In this document: positions 7,707-14,618 of the stretch, in pieces
How the letters are laid out: the number at the start of each line of letters is the position of its first letter
Position numbering within the stretch: position 1 is the stretch's first letter
Source: Thermococcus sp.
GTDB taxonomy: Archaea > Methanobacteriota_B > Thermococci > Thermococcales > Thermococcaceae
Direction: 5' to 3'
Length of the DNA: 19,972 bases
Assembly: GCA_027065835.1 (NCBI GenBank)
Contig: JAMONK010000001.1
Location: forward strand, 1 to 19,972
Notes under the pieces: model-generated
The model's database searches: none
Told to the model about the DNA's origin: nothing
The model's input: the letters and a program-made list of their open reading frames with translations, nothing else
Program-made: the position numbers and the translations under genes

Positions 7707-8597
7707 CTATCCCTCCCTTCCCACCAGCCGGTAGAAGGTAACCGCGCCCAGGAGTGCGTACGCGTACTGCCCGATGAACTTGTAGGTTATCGCGGTTAGG
7801 GCCGCCAGCCCGGAGTGCCCTATACCGAACATGAGACCGACCTCGTTCGCGCCCATTCCCCCCGGGGTTCCGAGGAGGCCCCCAAGAACCTCCGAGTAGA
7901 TAATGGCCGTAACGGCACTGCGGAAGGAGAAATCCGCCCCAAACGACCGGCCAACCAGGAGGAGTGCGAGGGCATTAAACACCACGAGGAGGAAGGCGAC
8001 GAAGAAGGCGGCGGCTAGATTGACGGTCCTCGATTTCACGGCGCTCCATCCGTGGTAGAAGGACCGAAGGCTTTTTTTGACGCCCTCCCATTTAAGCCGG
8101 TTTACTGGGTAGGAAACCAGGCGGTAGTAAAAACCGTCGAAAACTACCGCCCCCAGGAGGAGAAGCACGAAAGGGAGCGCACTCATGTCGGAGTTCAGCC
8201 CCATGATCATTAAGCCTCCGACCGTCAGCTCAAGGGTTATCGCCAGTGCCGTCGCCCCGAGAACCTTGAAGTAGTCCGTACCGAGGAACTTAGCCTTGAT
8301 GATGTTCCCGATGGCGGCGTTGAGTGAAAAAGCCAGGTACGTCCCGGCCAGATTGACCTTCAGAACCTCAGCGTAGGTGGTCCTGGCGACCCCCCTGACG
8401 AGAACGTACCAGAGGAGCGTGTAGAGCAGGTACGAGACCACCCCCGCCAGCACCGCCAGGAGGAAGAGTACGGGGTTGAGATGCCTTATGCTGGCCTGGA
8501 CGTTGGAGGCCTCGCTCTTTATCTTGTAGAGGAGGTAAAAGAAGAGCACCGCTGTTATAACCAGTGTAACTGCCTGCTTCCTGCGCATTTGACTCAC
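7707..8597 (-). CDS. UPF0104 / lysylphosphatidylglycerol synthase-type membrane protein (flippase-like)
   Basis: 296-residue polytopic membrane protein with about eight hydrophobic segments. The conserved family signature is visible as [19 protein letters not shown] (PGG-x-G-x-NE) followed by late helices, and the N-terminal part has the usual [14 protein letters not shown] and [23 protein letters not shown] region. The family covers the membrane domain of bacterial MprF and many archaeal proteins of unsettled role, possibly lipid or glycolipid translocation. Start: GTG at 8597 makes a GTGA overlap with the speE stop; an ATG at 8588 is the alternative. Its coupling to an aminopropyltransferase gene is by position only; no substrate can be assigned. 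Confidence 0.82.
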   Translation of the reverse strand: MSQMRRKQAVTLVITAVLFFYLLYKIKSEASNVQASIRHLNPVLFLLAVLAGVVSYLLYTLLWYVLVRGVARTTYAEVLKVNLAGTYLAFSLNAAIGNIIKAKFLGTDYFKVLGATALAITLELTVGGLMIMGLNSDMSALPFVLLLLGAVVFDGFYYRLVSYPVNRLKWEGVKKSLRSFYHGWSAVKSRTVNLAAAFFVAFLLVVFNALALLLVGRSFGADFSFRSAVTAIIYSEVLGGLLGTPGGMGANEVGLMFGIGHSGLAALTAITYKFIGQYAYALLGAVTFYRLVGREG

Positions 8598-9448
8598 GTT
8601 CGCTCGTTCTCAAGCAGCCGCCTCACGTAGCGCGGCATCTGAAAGAGGGTCTCGTGTCTCTCCGGGTCGTAGTAGTAAAGGTCGAGCTTTCCTGCCCTCC
8701 CCAGGTCGACCTTTTTGAAGTCAACGTAGCCCCTTACCCCGACGAGAAAGCTCCAGGGTGAGGCGTAGCCGATTACCGGGAAGCTGAAGTAGTGGACGCG
8801 ATCAAAGACCTTCTTCATGGCCATGTAAGCGTCGAGGAGCTCGTTCGTGAAAAGGTAGACGCTGCCGGCCTGCGTGATGTACAGACCGTTGTCGTTTAAG
8901 CGGTTGTACGCGCTCTCAAAGAATCCTTCGGAAAAGAGGAGCTTGGCCGGTCCAACGGGGTCCGTTGAATCCACTATTATGACGTCGAACCTCTCCCCCG
9001 TGTTCCGGAGGTACTCAACGCCGTCCCCAACTATAACCTCGGCCCGTGGATCATCAAAAGCCCCCTTGGCAACGTCCATATAGAGCTTTGAGACCTCTAT
9101 AACCGTCTCATCGATCTCAACCATAACGGCTTTTTCAACATCCTCGTGCTTTAGGACCTCCCGAAGGGTCCCTCCATCACCGCCGCCGATTATCAGAACC
9201 TTTCTGGGATGCGGATGGGCCAGCATAACCGGATGAACGAGAACCTCATGATAGCTCTCCTCCCCCACCTCAAGGAGCTGAACCGTCCCGTCGAGGACCA
9301 GCAGTTTACCGAAGCCCTCGGTCTCGTAAAGCTCCAGTCTCTGGTATTTGGTCTGGGTTTCGAGGAGTCTCTCTTTGACTTTGAAACCAACCCCGTATCC
9401 CCGCGGATACCACTCAATGAAGGCGTTATCCTCCCTGTTGAATCCCAT
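8594..9448 (-). CDS. speE: Polyamine aminopropyltransferase (spermidine synthase family)
   Basis: 284-residue cytosolic enzyme that transfers the aminopropyl group of decarboxylated S-adenosylmethionine to an amine acceptor. Motifs: GGGDGG (88-93) for the nucleoside cosubstrate, the acidic EID (111-113), GDGVEYL (141-147) and the DSTDPVGPA loop with catalytic Asp160. In Thermococcus kodakarensis and Pyrococcus furiosus the orthologue prefers agmatine, giving N1-aminopropylagmatine, and the presence of pdaD 0.75 kb away fits that use. A GTG lies at 9457 in the same frame, but the ATG at 9448 has AGGTGAG five bases before it and is preferred. First gene of a four-gene leftward operon. Confidence 0.93.
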   Translation of the reverse strand: MGFNREDNAFIEWYPRGYGVGFKVKERLLETQTKYQRLELYETEGFGKLLVLDGTVQLLEVGEESYHEVLVHPVMLAHPHPRKVLIIGGGDGGTLREVLKHEDVEKAVMVEIDETVIEVSKLYMDVAKGAFDDPRAEVIVGDGVEYLRNTGERFDVIIVDSTDPVGPAKLLFSEGFFESAYNRLNDNGLYITQAGSVYLFTNELLDAYMAMKKVFDRVHYFSFPVIGYASPWSFLVGVRGYVDFKKVDLGRAGKLDLYYYDPERHETLFQMPRYVRRLLENERT

Positions 9449-9481
9449 GTTTCTCACCTAAACCCAGAGACGGGGTTGGGG

Positions 9482-9496
9482 TTTTAAAGTTGATGC
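9482..9496 (-). promoter_or_regulatory. Promoter of the speE operon
   Basis: On the minus strand, CATCAACTTTAAAAC contains a TATA-like CTTTAAAA (about 9489-9482). The expected start near 9460 leaves a leader of about 12 nt carrying AGGTGAG. The BRE is weak. Confidence 0.5.
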
Positions 9497-9602
9497 CTCC
9501 TGCCGATCCCCCGTGCCCAGTTATCCCCCATATCATAGTAGCGTAGGTTCACACAGACAGCAATGGACATCAGTGTACCAGAATTTTTACAACTGCATGG
9601 TA

Positions 9603-9613
9603 AATATTATAAG
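9603..9613 (+). promoter_or_regulatory. Promoter of the orphan gene between speE and pdaD
   Basis: AATATTATAAG is a TATA-like element; the start is predicted near 9634, about 15 nt before the ATG at 9649, with GGGTG at 9638-9642 as ribosome site. The remaining gap (9497-9602) shows nothing recognisable. Confidence 0.45.
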
Positions 9614-9648
9614 AGGGGAACACGGAATACGTTATCCGGGTGCGGCAG

Positions 9649-10149
9649 ATGCCCATGAGCGGTTCAAACATCAGAAAGGAGCTCTTCCGCAGGATAAAAC
9701 GCGCGGCGAAAGAGATCGAGGATGGGATGAGGTACGGGGTACCGCACCTAGTGGGGGAGATCAGCCTGGAAGGAAACGACCCCAAAGTGGAGGTTGTCGT
9801 CGCGGTATTTGAGAACGCCAGGTACCGTTTCATGATAGTTGAGGATGGGAGCGTTAAATTTCTGTTCCCCGTGGACGGTGAGAGCCCCCACAGGACATTT
9901 ATGGAACTGTGGATGTTCCTAAACGGAAAGTCCGAAGACAATCGCATCAGACCTGGAAACACCATAAAAGGCCCCCTTTACGAGGTGCTCCGGAAGAAGA
10001 GGTTTGAGATCGTGTGGACGAGTTCTCAGGGGAGTGAGGGCGCCGGATATGCCCAGGTTGTAGCGGTCAGGGACGGTGTACGGTACAACATGCTGTTCGA
10101 GGTTCTGGGGGACAACCTCTTCAGGGTAGTTGACGTGAAAGAGACATAA
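9649..10149 (+). CDS. Uncharacterised cytosolic protein between speE and pdaD
   Basis: 166 residues, no signal peptide or membrane helix, mixed charge. The N-terminal helix is basic (IRKELFRRIKRAAKEIEDG) and is followed by alternating beta strands (VEVVVAVFENARYRFMIVED; VKFLFPVDGESPHRTFMELW) and a final strand pair (YNMLFEVLGDNLFRVVDVKE), giving an alpha/beta fold I cannot name. The start could be GTG 9640, ATG 9649 or ATG 9655; GGGTG at 9638-9642 favours 9649. It runs opposite to both polyamine genes and has its own promoter, so a role in polyamine metabolism is only suggested by position. Possibly a Thermococcales-specific family. Confidence 0.75.
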   Translation: MPMSGSNIRKELFRRIKRAAKEIEDGMRYGVPHLVGEISLEGNDPKVEVVVAVFENARYRFMIVEDGSVKFLFPVDGESPHRTFMELWMFLNGKSEDNRIRPGNTIKGPLYEVLRKKRFEIVWTSSQGSEGAGYAQVVAVRDGVRYNMLFEVLGDNLFRVVDVKET

Positions 10150-10197
10150 AGAACAGCGGAGAGACAGGAAGCCTCCAAACAGGAAACCAACGCGGGG

Positions 10198-10671
10198 TCA
10201 GTACGGGAACATGACGACGACCGCCAGTGCTGCCGCTGGTTTGTCCCTTACGGTGGCCTCGGCCGAAGCTACGCGGAACTCCTTAAGGTTCCAGCCGCGG
10301 ACCGCGAATCCCTCCTCCACCATCTTTCTGACCATTTCCTCGGCCTCTTCTTTAGTGCAGTAACCGGAGTACTCGTAGATAAGGCCGCCCTGGTTGCCCT
10401 CGCTTATACCGACCCCAAGGGCCGCACTGATGGTCATTCCAGGCTCATCACTCTCCACGTGGGCATAAACGGTGGGGAGGAGCATTCCAATGGGAACGTC
10501 GTGGACGTCCTCCATCCACTCAATGTGTGCGGGGATGACGCTGCTCAGCTTGACCAGGTTAACGTTACCTATGCCCAGCTTCAGCAGGGCGTTGTCAAAG
10601 GCGTTGAGTTTGGTGCCGCCTTCGGCAGCGGCCGCGCCTATAAACGCCTTCTTGGGGGTTGTCCAGCTCAT
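10198..10671 (-). CDS. pdaD: Pyruvoyl-dependent arginine decarboxylase
   Basis: 157-residue proenzyme that cleaves itself between Ser43 and Ser44 in the motif KLSSVIP, producing an amino-terminal pyruvoyl group on the larger fragment; the mature alpha-beta trimer decarboxylates arginine to agmatine. Other family hallmarks are present: the early GTKLNAFDNALLKLGIGNVNL region, AHVESDEPG, the GLIYEYSGY strand and the C-terminal RDKPAAALAVVVM. Length matches the archaeal family (about 155-165). The ATG at 10671 has GGAGG eight bases upstream. Agmatine is the acceptor for the aminopropyltransferase encoded at 8594-9448, so the two form the first steps of archaeal spermidine and longer polyamine synthesis. 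It has its own promoter with an unusually long leader of about 60 nt. Confidence 0.96.
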   Translation of the reverse strand: MSWTTPKKAFIGAAAAEGGTKLNAFDNALLKLGIGNVNLVKLSSVIPAHIEWMEDVHDVPIGMLLPTVYAHVESDEPGMTISAALGVGISEGNQGGLIYEYSGYCTKEEAEEMVRKMVEEGFAVRGWNLKEFRVASAEATVRDKPAAALAVVVMFPY

Positions 10672-10754
10672 CTCAACTTCCTCCGTCCAGTTCTCTCCAG
10701 TCTTCCAGTTAACGGCCTAAACCCGAACTCGCTCACTCGCTAATTAGGTACCGG

Positions 10755-10769
10755 CTTAAAAACGTTTCG
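10755..10769 (-). promoter_or_regulatory. Promoter of pdaD
   Basis: Minus strand CGAAACGTTTTTAAG gives BRE CGAAAC (10769-10764) and TATA TTTTTAAG (10762-10755). The start is expected near 10733, about 60 nt before the ATG, far longer than the 10-15 nt leaders elsewhere in this window. The leader holds a repeated GCGAGTGAGCGAGT and three CTGGA copies. Confidence 0.6.
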
Positions 10770-10839
10770 CTACAGCGTGCACTGCGGGAATGATAAAGCC
10801 ACAGGGGATAAGGACGGCGGACAAACCTCCACGTACCCA

Positions 10840-11991
10840 TCAGGGAGCTTCTCGAGCCCTGCTGTTGTACACCTCCACCGCCCTTCCTATTGTGGCCGAC
10901 ACGAATATCCCGAGGATGCTCACGAGGGAGGCTAGGGCGTACATATGTTCACTCAAAACCCCGTAGGAGTATCCAATTTCACCAACGAGAAGGCCGAGAA
11001 CACCAAAACTCGAAATCCCGGCAGCCCTCGACAGGGAGGTTTTCAGGCTTTCCTCCCACACCAGCGCCGTCGTCAGCACTATCCTGACCAGGTATATGAC
11101 AACGAAGAAGTACACGACGACGAGGGAGAGCTCGGTATCGAAGTTTATTCCCCTCCATGCGAAGAATATGGGGGCGAAGATGCCGTAGGTCACGCCGGAG
11201 ATTATGGTGTGAACCCTCTCGTACTGCTTGGTGCCCATGAGGTCGCTGTGAAGGAGCAGACCGACCAGAAAAGCCCCAATGCTGAAGTGAAGGCCTATCT
11301 GCTCGCTGACCAAGGCAAGGGACGTCGCCAGTATCATCACCATCCCAAAGACGGCCTCATCGCTTTTGAGCCTGCGGAGTTTGGTCACGAGCCACAGCTT
11401 GTGCTTTATGCCGATGACGTAGTTGACGCCAAGTATAACCGTCAGGAAGACCGCGTCCTTGACGAGTTCGAGGAATATCCCGAAGTAGCTGAGGTGGTGC
11501 AGTTCGAAGTTTATGAGAAGGTACAGGATGACCAGCGTTCCAACCTCACTTATAACGGCATAGGAGAGGGCTATGTGCAGAAAATCCTTCCCAAAGAAGC
11601 GCGTCATTCGCAGAACCACGGGTGCGGACGCGACGGAGAGTATGGAGGCGACTATCACGTTGTCGGCCCCAACCCGGTAAGAGGTAAAGGGGACCGTGAG
11701 GAGGAACATGACGGTGAGGGTGATGACGTATATCGGGAAGCTCTTCCTGCCGCCCAGACGGACCTCCTCCGGCGTAAGCTCAAGGCCAGCGTAGAGCATG
11801 AGGAAGAATATACCAAGCTCGGCCAGGAGACCCAGCTCCTCCCTTGGAAGGTTGTGGATGATGGCCCCCAGAAGCAGTCCGGCGGAGATCTCACCGAGAA
11901 AGCCGGGGTAGCCGAACCGCTCAAAGAGCTCGGCGAAAATCCGCGCGGTGGCTATGATGATGAAGACGTAACCGATAACGTCGAACGCCAA
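10840..11991 (-). CDS. CPA2-family Na+(or K+)/H+ antiporter-like membrane protein
   Basis: About 383 residues with some 12 membrane helices, a full-length CPA2 membrane domain without the cytosolic KTN or TrkA-C domains of Kef-type proteins. Family landmarks: FGYPGFLGEISAGLLLG, LAELGIFFLMLYAGLEL, the SAPVVLRM segment (crossover helix TM4) and FAPIFFAWRGINFD. The helix that normally carries the ion-binding Asp pair reads AVISEVGTLV, with Ser148-Glu149 in its place. Start: the frame opens with ATG 12021, but a TATA box at 12033-12025 predicts a start site near 12004, inside that ATG version; TTG 11991 has GGGGGTG five bases upstream and is preferred. Exchange of Na+ or K+ for H+ is expected from the family; ion and direction are not established. 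Confidence 0.85.
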   Translation of the reverse strand: MAFDVIGYVFIIIATARIFAELFERFGYPGFLGEISAGLLLGAIIHNLPREELGLLAELGIFFLMLYAGLELTPEEVRLGGRKSFPIYVITLTVMFLLTVPFTSYRVGADNVIVASILSVASAPVVLRMTRFFGKDFLHIALSYAVISEVGTLVILYLLINFELHHLSYFGIFLELVKDAVFLTVILGVNYVIGIKHKLWLVTKLRRLKSDEAVFGMVMILATSLALVSEQIGLHFSIGAFLVGLLLHSDLMGTKQYERVHTIISGVTYGIFAPIFFAWRGINFDTELSLVVVYFFVVIYLVRIVLTTALVWEESLKTSLSRAAGISSFGVLGLLVGEIGYSYGVLSEHMYALASLVSILGIFVSATIGRAVEVYNSRAREAP

Positions 11992-12024
11992 CAGGGCACC
12001 CCCATAACTTTTGCGGGGCATCCC

Positions 12025-12038
12025 TTAAATATCTTTGG
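12025..12038 (-). promoter_or_regulatory. Promoter of the CPA2 antiporter gene
   Basis: Minus strand CCAAAGATATTTAAGG carries BRE-like CAAAG and TATA ATATTTAA. It predicts a start near 12004 and decides the translation start in favour of TTG 11991 over ATG 12021. Confidence 0.5.
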
Positions 12039-12052
12039 CGGTTCTAACTCCC

Positions 12053-13984
12053 TTAAGCCAAGAGGATGCCCGCGTTTATCAGGAAATGTACGAGGGACAG
12101 ATACGGAACGGATGGGTGGCGGTCGTACAGATAGAGGCTGAGGAGCTGATAGAGGAAGAGGTACGCCGAGTAGATAGGGATAATCCTCAGATACGTGAAG
12201 AGGATGTTCAGGTTCAGGAGATGGGTAAGCAGGAAGAGCACGCTGACGACCAGCTTCGTCTGGAGGGACGTGCCAGCCCCCCTGTAGATTATCCCCTTCA
12301 TCATGACCTCCTCTGCAGCGCTGAAAAGGAAGAGTAGCAGCAGACCCACCGCGGTTTTGTTGAAGGGGATGATCTCACCCAGTCCCCTCCCGAACAGAAC
12401 GAACGCGGGAACGAGCAACAGGGAGAACAGCACGGTGCCCCCGTTCGGCAGAGAATGAACCAGTTCGTCCTTAAAATTGAAGGCGAAGTAGAGCAGGACC
12501 AGGACGAGGACCGAGAGAAGTTCGTATCGTCCAAGGAAAAGGATCGTCGATAGATAGAAGACCAGGGCACCCTTAAGGAACATTCCGGAGATCCCAGACC
12601 TCGCGGCCACGAAGTACAGCGCCATTAAGATGAAAAAAGACGTGGAGTATATAGACGGAACCAGAACCAGAAGGACCAGGGCCACGTAGAGGAGCACAAC
12701 CTGAGTAAGTACCCCCGGGGCCGAAACAAGTGACTGCTTCATCCAATCCCAGGATATCACGGCGATGGAGATGACGAAGAAGGCCAGCAGAACCACCAAG
12801 AACACGAGGTAGGGCGAGGTGCGGTACCACACGATAATGCTCTCGGTGAGGGAATAGATATAGACGAGCACGTACGGTGCTATAAACGAAAGAGAGGCCA
12901 GAGGAAGGACCGAGGAAAGCACCTCCGACCAGTTCTTCTCGTGGAGGATGATAATGGCAAAGAGAGATAAGGATGCCACGAGCGCGAAGATGGACAGACG
13001 TACGTCGTAACTAGGGACCCACGGCATCATAACAACGCCATATCCATTGTAGCTCACCAGTGGACTCAGGAGAACTGAGGGAAAGATGAAGAAGGCCACC
13101 ATGGCCGGTACCTCAACGACTGTGAGCTTTACAACATCGAGTTTTTCATGTAGCGCCCTAATGAGGAAAGGATAGAGGATGAAATAAACGTACGCTCCAA
13201 GGGAAACGTAGGTAGCGGCCGGTACATGGACCCTGGAAACGGTAAGTCCCAGCTGGGCGAGGTAACCCGAGGGGTCCCAGAGCCCGGTTGTAGCCGGGAC
13301 CACGTACAGGTTAAAATCGGAGAGAATATAGAACAGGAGAACCGCATAAAAATAAAAAGCCAGTTTGTTCACCTTACCCGCGGGTTTTATCAGGAGCTCC
13401 TCGGCAATGAAGGTATCAAACTCAAGAACCATCTGAAAGAGCTCCCGGAGGTTTAGGCCCTCCCGTGAAGTGCTCTTGATCACGGAGTATATGAGGTAGA
13501 GGGTGGCTGCAAGCGCCACAAACTTGTCCATCAGGAGGGAATAAAGCTGACTGACCGGGTAAACTATCCCAACGGCCAACAGGAGAAGCATGACCATCTT
13601 TCTAAAGCTTTTCTCAAAAAGATAGGCGACAACGGGGAGGACCAGGAACATCAACAGGATTGGCAGCATATTGAGAACTTCCCTGTATTCTACTAGAACC
13701 CTGTCCGGAAGAATGAACTTCAGCATTATGTTAACGTTCGAGAGGAAGAATATGGAGATGAGGGTGTACACGGTAACGGGACGGAGTCTGAACTCGATTT
13801 CGAGGAACTCCCTGAATATGAAGAACGCCAGAAACATCGTGGCGAATATAGCCAAGTCGTTGAGAAACGGGGGGAGGTTAACCTGCACGTTAGCGGCGTC
13901 CAGAGAATCCAGAACAAAATCGTAAACTTGAAGTAGAAGGAGGATGAACATGAAGAGCGAAGCTATCCTCTCCCCCAGCTTCAT
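12053..13984 (-). CDS. Large polytopic membrane protein with C-terminal CPBP (CAAX protease-like) domain
   Basis: 643 residues with roughly 16-18 hydrophobic segments from residue 8 to the end, no signal peptide separate from the first helix. The last 100 residues carry the CPBP intramembrane metalloprotease motifs: Glu558-Glu559 in EEVMMKG (the usual EExxxR has Lys for Arg), FLLTH with His588, and HFLIN with His633 and Asn637. Typical CPBP proteins have 200-300 residues, so the first 530 residues are an extra membrane module of unknown role. Archaeal and bacterial relatives are linked to prenyl-protein processing or to peptide immunity; none of that can be assigned here. ATG at 13984 follows GAGGGGG. 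No convincing TATA box was found upstream. Monocistronic in appearance. Confidence 0.8.
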   Translation of the reverse strand: MKLGERIASLFMFILLLLQVYDFVLDSLDAANVQVNLPPFLNDLAIFATMFLAFFIFREFLEIEFRLRPVTVYTLISIFFLSNVNIMLKFILPDRVLVEYREVLNMLPILLMFLVLPVVAYLFEKSFRKMVMLLLLAVGIVYPVSQLYSLLMDKFVALAATLYLIYSVIKSTSREGLNLRELFQMVLEFDTFIAEELLIKPAGKVNKLAFYFYAVLLFYILSDFNLYVVPATTGLWDPSGYLAQLGLTVSRVHVPAATYVSLGAYVYFILYPFLIRALHEKLDVVKLTVVEVPAMVAFFIFPSVLLSPLVSYNGYGVVMMPWVPSYDVRLSIFALVASLSLFAIIILHEKNWSEVLSSVLPLASLSFIAPYVLVYIYSLTESIIVWYRTSPYLVFLVVLLAFFVISIAVISWDWMKQSLVSAPGVLTQVVLLYVALVLLVLVPSIYSTSFFILMALYFVAARSGISGMFLKGALVFYLSTILFLGRYELLSVLVLVLLYFAFNFKDELVHSLPNGGTVLFSLLLVPAFVLFGRGLGEIIPFNKTAVGLLLLFLFSAAEEVMMKGIIYRGAGTSLQTKLVVSVLFLLTHLLNLNILFTYLRIIPIYSAYLFLYQLLSLYLYDRHPSVPYLSLVHFLINAGILLA

Positions 13985-14174
13985 TTTAACCCCCTCAACC
14001 TGTGATTGGAGGGCGGGATTGACAAACGGACCTTAGCCCCATGTTCAACCCACCCGATATCAAGGTAGGACGGCCTTTATCTCCGCGTACCGGTCCAAGT
14101 CTCCGAATCTTTGAAGCTCATAATACTTAAGGGTTGCGTATTCCAGTAAAGGTTGCAGGGGCGGACTTAACCTC

Positions 14175-14189
14175 GATTAGGTTTTTATT
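14175..14189 (+). promoter_or_regulatory. Promoter of the AbrB/ACT gene
   Basis: TTTTTATT (14182-14189) preceded by GATTAG predicts a start at about 14210, i.e. on the ATG at 14211. With no good ribosome site upstream, a leaderless transcript is likely. The rest of the 226-bp gap (13985-14174) has a possible TATA-like CTTTATC near 14075 and nothing else I can name. Confidence 0.5.
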
Positions 14190-14210
14190 CATGAACCCAA
14201 AGGTCCATAC

Positions 14211-14618
14211 ATGAAACACTACGAGATCGTAAGGATCAGGGAGGATGGAAAGGTAGAGCTTCCCTTCGAGTACGCCCACGAGCTGGGGCTAGTGGAAGGC
14301 GCCTACTTCCTCGTTGAGATAGACACGGGACTTAAGGAAGCCCACCTTGAGAGGATAGCCCTCCCGGGGAAGAAGCTCCTCGAAGTCGAACTGGTTGTGG
14401 AGGACAGGCCGGGCGTTCTGGCGAGGGTGAGCGGCCTCTTCGGAAGACACGGGGCAAACATCCTCTTCAGTGAGAGTGAGGAGCTTAAAGAATTGGACCT
14501 AGCAGCTATCGTTGCCGTTCTTGACGTTAGCAAGAGCAGGGTCCCTCTGGAAGAACTTGAGCGGGAGCTCCTTAAGGTGGAGGGGGTAAGGGAGGTCAGC
14601 CTAAAGAACGTGGAGTAG
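14211..14618 (+). CDS. AbrB-like / ACT domain fusion protein
   Basis: 135-residue cytosolic protein. Residues 1-45 match the swapped-hairpin AbrB/SpoVT pattern (VRIREDGKVELPFEYAHELG, then LVEGAYFLVEID; compare the classical G-x-V-x-(L/I)-P...LG...GD...V). Residues about 55-135 are an ACT domain with the EDRPGVLARVSGLFGRHGAN signature and a second strand set ending near VEGVREVSL. ACT domains bind amino acids or other small ligands and AbrB domains bind DNA or mediate dimers, so an amino-acid-responsive regulator is a reasonable guess, not proven. The leaderless start at 14211 fits the TATA box. The 3' end overlaps the convergent MnhD gene by 18 bp. Confidence 0.82.
   Translation: MKHYEIVRIREDGKVELPFEYAHELGLVEGAYFLVEIDTGLKEAHLERIALPGKKLLEVELVVEDRPGVLARVSGLFGRHGANILFSESEELKELDLAAIVAVLDVSKSRVPLEELERELLKVEGVREVSLKNVE

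Noticed and set aside
10945..12141. A 398-codon open frame on the plus strand
   Set aside because: It lies antisense to the CPA2 antiporter, is extremely rich in Asp, Glu, Gly and His with no hydrophobic core, and has no ribosome site or promoter. It is a high-GC shadow of the real gene.
13985..14210. Possible small gene or RNA in the 226-bp gap
   Set aside because: No frame with a ribosome site, no C/D boxes and no stable hairpin were found; only the AbrB/ACT promoter and one isolated TATA-like box are visible.
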